Shown in pieces: positions 58,041-64,000 of a stretch of DNA of 64,000 bases. The notes under the pieces are model-generated. The model was not told the DNA's origin. It saw only the letters and a list, made by a program, of their open reading frames with translations, and did no database searches. Where the stretch lies: assembly GCA_039591615.1 (NCBI GenBank), contig JBDHDH010000024.1, positions 1 through 64,000 of the forward strand. Direction: 5' to 3'. The stretch comes from JBDHDH01 sp039591615. GTDB lineage: Bacteria; Gemmatimonadota; Gemmatimonadetes; Gemmatimonadales; GWC2-71-9. The position numbers and the translations under genes were made by a program. Position 1 is the first letter of the stretch; each line of letters begins with the position of its first letter.

Positions 58041-61000
58041 ATGAAGTATCTCGCCCTGCTGCTTGCGCTCACCACCATCACGACGACCCCGCTTTCCGGC
58101 CAACTCGACTCCGCCTTCTTCGCCGCAATGGAGGCGCGGAGCGTCGGGCCGGCAGGCATGAGTGGTCGTGTAGCCGCCATCGATGCGGTGGTGAGCAATC
58201 CCAACATCATCTACGTCGGCTCGGCCACGGGTGGCCTGTGGAAGTCGGAAGACGGGGGGCTCACATGGGCGCCGATGTTCGATGACCAACACACGTCGTC
58301 CATCGGCGCCGTCGCCGTCTTCCAGGCCAATCCCGATATCGTCTGGGTGGGAACGGGTGAGGGCAACCCACGCAACAGCGCAGGCGTCGGCTATGGAGTG
58401 TACAAGAGCGTGGACGGTGGCCACACCTGGATGCACCTCGGACTCGAGCGCTCAGAGCGGGTCCATCGCGTCGTGCTCCATCCCGTGAATCCCGACATCG
58501 CGTACGTCGCGGCAATGGGACCCACTTGGAGCGACGGGGCAGAGCGAGGTGTCTACAAGACCACGGATGGCGGTACCACCTGGGAGCGCATGCTCCATGT
58601 CAACGAGCGCACGGGTGCCGCAGACCTCGTGATGGATCCCACCAATCCCAACAAGCTCTTCGCCGCCATGTGGGAGCACCGCCGCTGGCCGTGGTTCTTC
58701 AAGTCGGGGGGGGCCGGGAGCGGGCTCCACGTCACACACGACGGCGGCGTCACGTGGAGAGAATTCACGGAGAACGACGGACTCCCGAAAGGAGAATTGG
58801 GACGCATCGGGATCGCCATCGCCAGGAACGATCCCAACACGGTTTACGCGCTCGTGGAAGCCAAGCGAAGCGCTCTCATCAGGTCAGACGACGGCGGACG
58901 CACGTGGCGCACTGTCAACCGCGAGCCCGGTGTGGCACCTCGGCCTTTCTACTACGCCGACATCCGCGTCGATCCCGAGAACGAAAATCGGCTATACAAC
59001 ATTCATGGACGGGCCACCGAGAGTGATGACGGTGGGAAAACTTATCGCACCATCGTACCCAGCAGCCTCATTCATGGCGACGTGCACGAGCTCTGGATCC
59101 ACCCGGAGAACAACCGGCTGCTCATGATGGGGAATGACGGAGGTGTCGGAATCTCCTACAATCGCGGTGCCACGTGGCGTTTCGTGGAAAACCTCCCGCT
59201 GGCGCAGTTCTATCACATCAACGTGGATCTGGAGACACCGTTCAATCTCTACGGCGGCTTGCAGGACAACGGGTCCTGGATGGGCCCCAGTGAGGTCTGG
59301 CATGCTCGCGGCATCATGAACTTCGACTGGGGCCGCGTGGGAAGCGGCGACGGATTCGCGACCCTCAACGATTTCGGCGACTCGCGGTATGGCTACAGCA
59401 TGTCGCAACAGGGAAACTTGAGGCGGTTCGACAAGCTCACGGGCCAGCGAAAGGACATTCAGCCGGTCCACCCCGACGGGGTCCCACTCCGTTTCAGCTG
59501 GAATGCGGCGATCAATGTCGATCCCTTCGACTCCACAACCATCTATTTCGGCAGCCAGTTCGTGCACAAGTCGTCGGATGGCGGCGAGAGCTGGGAGATC
59601 ATCTCACCCGACCTCACCACGAACGATCCGGAGAAGCAGCGCCAGGCGGAGACTGGTGGTCTCACGCGGGACAACACCGGTGCCGAGAATCATACGACCA
59701 TCATCACCATCGCCCCGAGTCCCGTAGAGCGCGGTGTGATCTGGGTGGGGACGGATGACGGCAACGTGCAGCTCACGCGGGACGGCGGCGAGACGTGGAC
59801 CAACACGGTTGACCGCATCAGTGGGGTGCCGCCAAACACGTGGGTCCCCCATATCGAGCCGTCGAAGTTCGACGGGAGAACGGCTTTCCTCGTGTTCGAC
59901 GATCACCGACGGGGGAATTGGACCTCGTACATCTACAAGACGACAGACTACGGGCGGAGCTGGCAGCGTCTTGCTACCGATGAGATCTGGGGCTTTGTGC
60001 ACGTCGCGGAGCAGGATCCCGTCGAGCCCGATCTCCTCTACCTCGGAACGGAGTTCGGCTTGTACGTGAGCCTGACAGGTGGACGCACTTGGACGCGGTG
60101 GAAGCACGGCGTGCCCACCGTGCCTGTCCGCGCGATCATCGTGCATCCCCGCGATCACGATCTCGTGATCGGAACGCACGGCCGAGGAGCGTTCGTGCTC
60201 GACGACATCCGACCGCTTCGAGCTCTCGTCCGGGATCCCGGCCTGGGCACCCTACCGCTCCACGTGTTCGAGCCACCCCCCGCCGTGCAGCACGAAGTGA
60301 CCGATCAGATCGGCTATCGCGCAACTGGGCACGCGATGTTCACGGGCGAGAACCGGCCCTACGGGGCGCTGGTGACCTATGTATGGAACGGGTCCGGCGG
60401 CGAAACGGCCGTGGCGGGGAACGGGAGCGGCAGTGCGGAGGGAGCCGCGCAGGAGAGTGGTGACGACTCGAAGGGCTCTCGAGTGACCATCGAGATTGTC
60501 GACGCGGCCGGCGCGGTAGTTCGCACCATGGAAGACTCGGTGTCGCCGGGAATCAATCGCGTCAGTTGGGATCTCAGTCGCGATGGGTTTACGGCACCGA
60601 CTTCGAGGGATACGACGACAATCACAGGTCCGGACGTCGTACCGGGACGTTACTCCGTGCGGATCACCGACGGTCGGGGGAGCGTCACCGCGCCCGTCGA
60701 GGTCCGTCAGGACGCTCGGGTCGCCATCGACCACGCCGAACGGGAGGCCAACCACGCGACGGTCGTGCGGGTGGGCGAGCGCATCGAGATCGCCGGAGAA
60801 GCCGTCCGACGGATCCGCGCCGTCCGCGGCGCGGTCAGTCGAGTGGCCGATTGGCTAAAGGACCGAGACGATGCCGACTCCGAATCGCTCCACGCCGCGG
60901 GGGACTCGCTACAGGAAACCCTCGACTCCCTCGCGGCCCGGTTCGTCGATCCGCCCGGCAGGCAGGGCATCTTCGGAGGCGGTCGAACCGTCGTACAACA

Positions 61001-61211
61001 ACTCCAAGGAGTCTACTCCTCGCTCCGATCGTCCTGGGATGCTCCGACCGAGGCCCAGCGGATGGCGCTGGCGCGAGCCGAACAGGCGCTGGAGAACGCC
61101 GTGACGGCCGTGAACGCGGCGATGGTGGGAGAGGTGGCCGCGTACAGACAGCGCGTTGTTGCAGCCGGCGTGGAGCTCTTCCCGACGTTCGAGGTGCTCA
61201 ACAGCAGGTAG
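58041..61211 (+). CDS. Secreted BNR/sortilin-like propeller protein, tandem copy 2
   Basis: A 1056-residue exported paralogue of the preceding gene. The ATG at 58041 follows GAGGAG 10 bases upstream. Signal peptide YLALLLALTTITTTPLSGQ. Blades include LWKSEDGGLTWAPM, YKSVDGGHTWMHLGLE, YKTTDGGTTWERM and VQLTRDGGETWTNT. Long stretches match copy 1 (EHRRWPWFFKSGG and TWVPHIEPSKF versus TWVPHIEASKF), so the two are a recent tandem duplication. The linker at about 775-800 is Gly/Ser/Glu-rich and differs from the satellite of copy 1. Function unknown. Confidence 0.88.
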   Translation: MKYLALLLALTTITTTPLSGQLDSAFFAAMEARSVGPAGMSGRVAAIDAVVSNPNIIYVGSATGGLWKSEDGGLTWAPMFDDQHTSSIGAVAVFQANPDIVWVGTGEGNPRNSAGVGYGVYKSVDGGHTWMHLGLERSERVHRVVLHPVNPDIAYVAAMGPTWSDGAERGVYKTTDGGTTWERMLHVNERTGAADLVMDPTNPNKLFAAMWEHRRWPWFFKSGGAGSGLHVTHDGGVTWREFTENDGLPKGELGRIGIAIARNDPNTVYALVEAKRSALIRSDDGGRTWRTVNREPGVAPRPFYYADIRVDPENENRLYNIHGRATESDDGGKTYRTIVPSSLIHGDVHELWIHPENNRLLMMGNDGGVGISYNRGATWRFVENLPLAQFYHINVDLETPFNLYGGLQDNGSWMGPSEVWHARGIMNFDWGRVGSGDGFATLNDFGDSRYGYSMSQQGNLRRFDKLTGQRKDIQPVHPDGVPLRFSWNAAINVDPFDSTTIYFGSQFVHKSSDGGESWEIISPDLTTNDPEKQRQAETGGLTRDNTGAENHTTIITIAPSPVERGVIWVGTDDGNVQLTRDGGETWTNTVDRISGVPPNTWVPHIEPSKFDGRTAFLVFDDHRRGNWTSYIYKTTDYGRSWQRLATDEIWGFVHVAEQDPVEPDLLYLGTEFGLYVSLTGGRTWTRWKHGVPTVPVRAIIVHPRDHDLVIGTHGRGAFVLDDIRPLRALVRDPGLGTLPLHVFEPPPAVQHEVTDQIGYRATGHAMFTGENRPYGALVTYVWNGSGGETAVAGNGSGSAEGAAQESGDDSKGSRVTIEIVDAAGAVVRTMEDSVSPGINRVSWDLSRDGFTAPTSRDTTTITGPDVVPGRYSVRITDGRGSVTAPVEVRQDARVAIDHAEREANHATVVRVGERIEIAGEAVRRIRAVRGAVSRVADWLKDRDDADSESLHAAGDSLQETLDSLAARFVDPPGRQGIFGGGRTVVQQLQGVYSSLRSSWDAPTEAQRMALARAEQALENAVTAVNAAMVGEVAAYRQRVVAAGVELFPTFEVLNSR

Positions 61212-61215
61212 GCGG

Positions 61216-61253
61216 CCGATGCCCGCCACGCGCGCCGGCCCACCGCGCATCGG
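61216..61253. terminator. Candidate hairpin between convergent genes
   Basis: CCGATGC at 61216-61222 pairs with GCATCGG at 61247-61253, with a GC-rich interior that can extend the stem. It starts 5 bases after the propeller gene stop. Confidence 0.5.
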
Positions 61254-61290
61254 GCTTCCCCGACGGCGAGGGGGTCAGACCGGTCACGAG

Positions 61291-62283
61291 TCAGTCTTCT
61301 CTTTGCAACAGCAACACGGCAAACCACTCGCGGTCGTCGGTGAACACTTCCCGCGCTCGGAATCCGAAGTAGCGAACGAACTCAATGAGATCGCCGATAA
61401 CGAACTTGCGGCTGATCTCGATCATGATCTGTTCACCCGACCGGATGACGTGGTGTCGATCCAGCGGTTTCACGCGGATCGTCTGCGTCGCATGAAACCG
61501 CGCGAAGATCTCCATCCGCTGCCAGTCAGCATTGTACTTAGCGACATGCTCGATGCTCGAGACATCGATCTCGGCCCCGAGCTCCCGGTTCATCCGCTCG
61601 AAGAGGTTACGAGTAAACTCAGACGTCACCCCAGCTGCGTCGTTGTAGGCAGCCTCCAATACGTCAGCATCCTTCACGAGATCGACGCCAAGCAGGAAAT
61701 AGTCGCCGGCCGCCATGTTGCCCGCGATCTTCCGCCAGAACCAGGCGGACTCGGTCGGGTTGAAGTTCCCGATGCTACTCCCCAGAAACAGCACCATCGC
61801 GGGTGAGGCCTTGGCGAAGAGCGGGAACGCCTCGCCGTACGTTCCAACCACTGGACTCATCGTGACGCTGGGATGGCGTTCCGTAATCACCCTGCGAGCA
61901 TGTCGGAGAATGCTGTCACTCACGTCGACGGCGACGTAATGCACGGGGTCGTCGTCGTCCGCGTACACTCCGAGGAGAACATCGGTCTTCGACGAGCTGC
62001 CGGAGCCGAGCTCGATGAGCGTGACTGGACCCGTGGTCTCCCGGATTTTGGCGGCCGATTGCCCGAGAATCGCAGCCTCGAAGCGGGTCGGATAATACTC
62101 CGGTTGTTCGGTTATCCGCTCGAAGAGCTCGCTCCCGCGCACATCGTAGAGGTAGCGGCACGGTAACCAGCGCGGGGTATCGGTGAGCCCCATTCCGACC
62201 GCCCGCGCAAAATCGAGAACCTCGTCATCGGCCACCGGCGCGAGCACGCGCTCGAACCGGTCACGTCGATCAGTCGGCTTCAT
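61291..62283 (-). CDS. egtD: L-histidine N(alpha)-methyltransferase (EgtD)
   Basis: A 330-residue EgtD, which makes hercynine (trimethyl-histidine), the first step to ergothioneine, from His and three SAM. The ATG at 62283 was chosen for length; a longer upstream frame is non-coding. Known substrate-site residues are in place: YLYDVRGSELFERIT, SAM motif LIELGSGSSSKTDVLL, FLGSSIGNFNPTESAWFW (Asn173), LEAAYNDAAGV (Tyr213), IMIEISRKF (Glu289 and Ser291). No egtB or egtE is adjacent, so the rest of the pathway may be elsewhere. It is divergent from a CAP-domain gene. Confidence 0.94.
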   Translation of the reverse strand: MKPTDRRDRFERVLAPVADDEVLDFARAVGMGLTDTPRWLPCRYLYDVRGSELFERITEQPEYYPTRFEAAILGQSAAKIRETTGPVTLIELGSGSSSKTDVLLGVYADDDDPVHYVAVDVSDSILRHARRVITERHPSVTMSPVVGTYGEAFPLFAKASPAMVLFLGSSIGNFNPTESAWFWRKIAGNMAAGDYFLLGVDLVKDADVLEAAYNDAAGVTSEFTRNLFERMNRELGAEIDVSSIEHVAKYNADWQRMEIFARFHATQTIRVKPLDRHHVIRSGEQIMIEISRKFVIGDLIEFVRYFGFRAREVFTDDREWFAVLLLQRED

Positions 62284-62571
62284 GTTGGGGGACCGATGTG
62301 GCGATTGGGCCGTGGATGGGACACCTCGGGTCGTGGATCGGATGTTCGCTCGCGGTGCATCCAAAGGTAGCGCCCTGACACGGCGAGGGCCAACCAGCGT
62401 CGAGACAGGATGAGTCGTGAATCGGCAAGGAGGCAGGTGTTCGACTGCCACCCCCTGCATGGTACAGAGTGGGCGAGCGACCGCGGAGGCGGTCCGGAGT
62501 CTCTCTCGCAACCGACCGTCGCACTCTCGCGGATCAGCGGGGTAGATGGGGGAGTCCGTCAAGGAGGTTGC

Positions 62572-63093
62572 GTGCGCGCCGATGGTCGTGCCAGAAACAC
62601 CGTCGCCCTAGGGCTCGCTTTGCTCGCTGCTGGGCCGTCGCCGGGACGAGCCCAGTCTTGCGCGCAGACCGAGGGACACGCGGTCGTCCAGCTGATCAAC
62701 GAAGCACGTGCGGCCCACGGACTGGCGCCGCTCGACGTCGATACCCGGCTGGTGGAGGCGGCCCAGGTGCACGCGCATGATCTAGCTGCCCACGGCCACG
62801 TAGCACACGAGGGATCAGACGGTTCTGAACCGGCCGTTCGGGCGACGCGAGCCGGCTACGCATGGACCTTCATCGCGGAGAATGTGGCGGCGGGGTACGC
62901 GAGCCCTCCGGAGGTCGTGGAGAGATGGTTGCGGAGCCCATCCCATCGCGAGAACATGTTGAGCGACCGTGCTCGTCACGTGGGTATCGGGTACGCTCGG
63001 CGGCAAGGGACGCGCTTCGATCATTTCTGGGCAGCGTCCTTCGGCATGACCGGCGATGAAAGGAGGCCGCCGGCCAACGACTGCCACCCCTGA
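62572..63093 (+). CDS. Secreted CAP-domain protein (SCP/PR1, YkwD-like)
   Basis: A 173-residue exported protein of the CAP superfamily. The GTG at 62572 follows AAGGAGG at 4 bases, which decides it over an upstream frame at 62410. Signal peptide ARNTVALGLALLAAGPSPGRAQ. The CAP fold has LINEARAAHGLAPLDVDTRLVEAAQVHAHDLAAHGHVAHEGSDG, AENVAAGYASPPEVVERWLRSPSHRENMLSD and FDHFWAASFGM. The tetrad-like His/Glu residues (HAH, HEGSDG, AEN, SHRENML) are present. Two Cys frame the domain (SCAQ and DCHP). Function in bacteria is largely unknown. Confidence 0.9.
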   Translation: MRADGRARNTVALGLALLAAGPSPGRAQSCAQTEGHAVVQLINEARAAHGLAPLDVDTRLVEAAQVHAHDLAAHGHVAHEGSDGSEPAVRATRAGYAWTFIAENVAAGYASPPEVVERWLRSPSHRENMLSDRARHVGIGYARRQGTRFDHFWAASFGMTGDERRPPANDCHP

Positions 63094-63102
63094 TGAGGTG
63101 CT

Positions 63103-63525
63103 CTACGTCTCCTTGTAGACGGCCCCCCCGACGAGGGCAGCCACGATCATCTCGACCGCCTGCCACACCACCGCCGTGACGTAGAGGCGCGCGGGCGCCA
63201 GGTTGATCATGCCGTCCCCGACAGCCGGCCACAAGTACGCGAGAGCCCAGACGATCACGCCAGCAATTATCGCCGTCTTGGGACCCGGCCCGAACCGGGG
63301 CCGGATGGCAGCGTAGAGCCAGACGGTAGCGATCCCGATGAGGAACCCGAACACGACGAACACCATCACCGCGGCGCCACCGACCGGTGGCAGTCCCAGC
63401 GCCTCCATCGCCGCTGCCGACTCGTTAGCGATGACCCCTAGGTTGAGGATCGATTCGCTGACGTTGATGATCAGGCCCGCGAAGAGACCACCCACGAGCA
63501 CACGACCGGCGTTGATCTTCCCCAT
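63103..63525 (-). CDS. Small four-helix membrane protein, hypothetical
   Basis: A 140-residue protein with four predicted membrane helices (VLVGGLFAGLIINVSESILNLG, VMVFVVFGFLIGIATVWLYAAI, TAIIAGVIVWALAYLWPAVG, VTAVVWQAVEMIVAALVGGAVY). The ATG at 63525 has AAGGAG at 8 bases; an upstream frame to 63567 lacks support. No family is recognised with confidence. It is convergent with the CAP gene, leaving 9 bases between the stops, and divergent from the MOSC gene. Confidence 0.8.
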   Translation of the reverse strand: MGKINAGRVLVGGLFAGLIINVSESILNLGVIANESAAAMEALGLPPVGGAAVMVFVVFGFLIGIATVWLYAAIRPRFGPGPKTAIIAGVIVWALAYLWPAVGDGMINLAPARLYVTAVVWQAVEMIVAALVGGAVYKET

Positions 63526-63674
63526 ACCAGCGCTCCTTACCGGGAACTCTTTGTCGCGAATCGGCATTCGAATGAGACGCTCAGAGATTTGACCGCCGGA
63601 AGACAGGATGTCAACACTTGAGCCGGGATCGTCTCGGCCTTACGCTACGGTCTCGCACGACAGGAGGTGCGAAC

Positions 63675-64000
63675 GTGACAGCGTCCGGCACTCTCGACGC
63701 AATCTGGATCAAGCGAGCACACCGCGGTCCCATGGATCAGCGTCCTCGTGCAACACTGCGAGCCGACGAAGGTCTCCTCGACAACGCGGACCAGCGGGGG
63801 CGACGGCAGGTCACCATCATCGAGCGCGAGGTGTGGGAGCCTCTCATGACGCAACATCCCTCCCTGGATGCTTCCGCCCGCCGGGCCAATCTCATGGTGA
63901 GTGGCATCCGCCTGGCGGACAGCCGGGGCCGCGTGCTCCGCGTTGGGAGTTGCCGGATTCGAATCGGTGGAGAGACGAAGCCGTGCGAGCGGATGGACGA
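63675..64000 (+). CDS. MOSC-domain protein, 5' part, runs off the window
   Basis: A GTG at 63675 follows AGGAGG at 7 bases and opens a frame that stays open to the window end (108 codons plus 2 bases). The residues GTLDAIWIKRAHRGPMD, LLDNADQRGRRQVTIIEREVWE, SARRANLMVSGIRLADSRGRVLRVGSCRIRIGG and KPCERMD match the small MOSC family, with the conserved Cys of the sulfur-carrier site (KPCERM) in place. MOSC proteins handle sulfur or molybdenum cofactor-bound sulfur. The normal length is about 150-170 residues, so roughly one third is missing. Confidence 0.88.
   Translation, partial: MTASGTLDAIWIKRAHRGPMDQRPRATLRADEGLLDNADQRGRRQVTIIEREVWEPLMTQHPSLDASARRANLMVSGIRLADSRGRVLRVGSCRIRIGGETKPCERMD

Overview
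The window is high-GC bacterial chromosome with dense, mostly operonic genes and no phage, IS or CRISPR signal. The gene mix suggests a soil or aquatic bacterium of the Gemmatimonadota, or less likely the Acidobacteriota: three Hanks-type Ser/Thr kinases in 64 kb, one of them fused to a duplicated MacB/FtsX permease, giant secreted BNR/sortilin-like propeller proteins, two secreted S45 acylases, many lipoproteins and Gram-negative envelope proteins. The phylum call is an inference from family content; there is no rRNA gene in the window to confirm it.

Layout. 1-6.5 kb: a gene fragment, a candidate 33-residue ORF, a DUF4153 membrane protein, a lipoprotein, a coupled pair of paralogous four-helix membrane proteins and ApbE. 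6.7-10.4 kb: a 1205-residue HTH-kinase-permease fusion. 10.5-18.0 kb: a long minus-strand series (S45 acylase, small membrane protein, truncated DinB, intact DinB, SNF-family Na+ symporter, TPR protein, DUF4440 lipoprotein) with three start/stop overlaps. 18.2-23.4 kb: HerA-like ATPase, DUF4332 protein, BNR lipoprotein, secreted NTF2-like protein. 23.4-28.3 kb: a four-gene translationally coupled operon (Ig-like/PPC lipoprotein, zinc-ribbon kinase with PEGA domain, TPR envelope protein, beta-barrel protein) that looks like a trans-envelope signalling unit. 28.5-31 kb: an acyl-CoA synthetase remnant, TerC, citrate synthase. 31-40 kb: a TIGR03545/TIGR03546-like pair, a four-helix-bundle protein, ADP-forming acyl-CoA synthetase, a KamA-family radical SAM enzyme, a frameshifted TIGR01777 epimerase, an unusual signal peptidase I and two hypotheticals. 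40.4-48.1 kb: a diguanylate cyclase downstream of a kinase-TPR protein, a second S45 acylase, tRNA-Thr and tRNA-Leu. 48.2-54.5 kb: a glyoxalase-fold protein, a single-domain response regulator, an ATP-grasp ligase, an Nfu-type Fe-S scaffold and the first BNR propeller protein. 54.7-61.2 kb: two tandem, closely related BNR propeller proteins. 61.3-64 kb: EgtD (ergothioneine pathway), a CAP-domain protein, a small membrane protein and the 5' part of a MOSC-domain gene that runs off the end.

Beyond the genes, two things stand out. First, several families of degenerate simple repeats (GCGGGAGCA-type, GGCGGGATTGG-type, TTAGGTG-type, GGGCAGAGG-type) sit in intergenic gaps. They often abut start codons that lack a Shine-Dalgarno sequence, and in places they also lie inside coding sequence. 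Second, several gene remnants lie next to intact genes (DinB, acyl-CoA synthetase, possible CBS domain, epimerase frameshift), suggesting ongoing small deletions.
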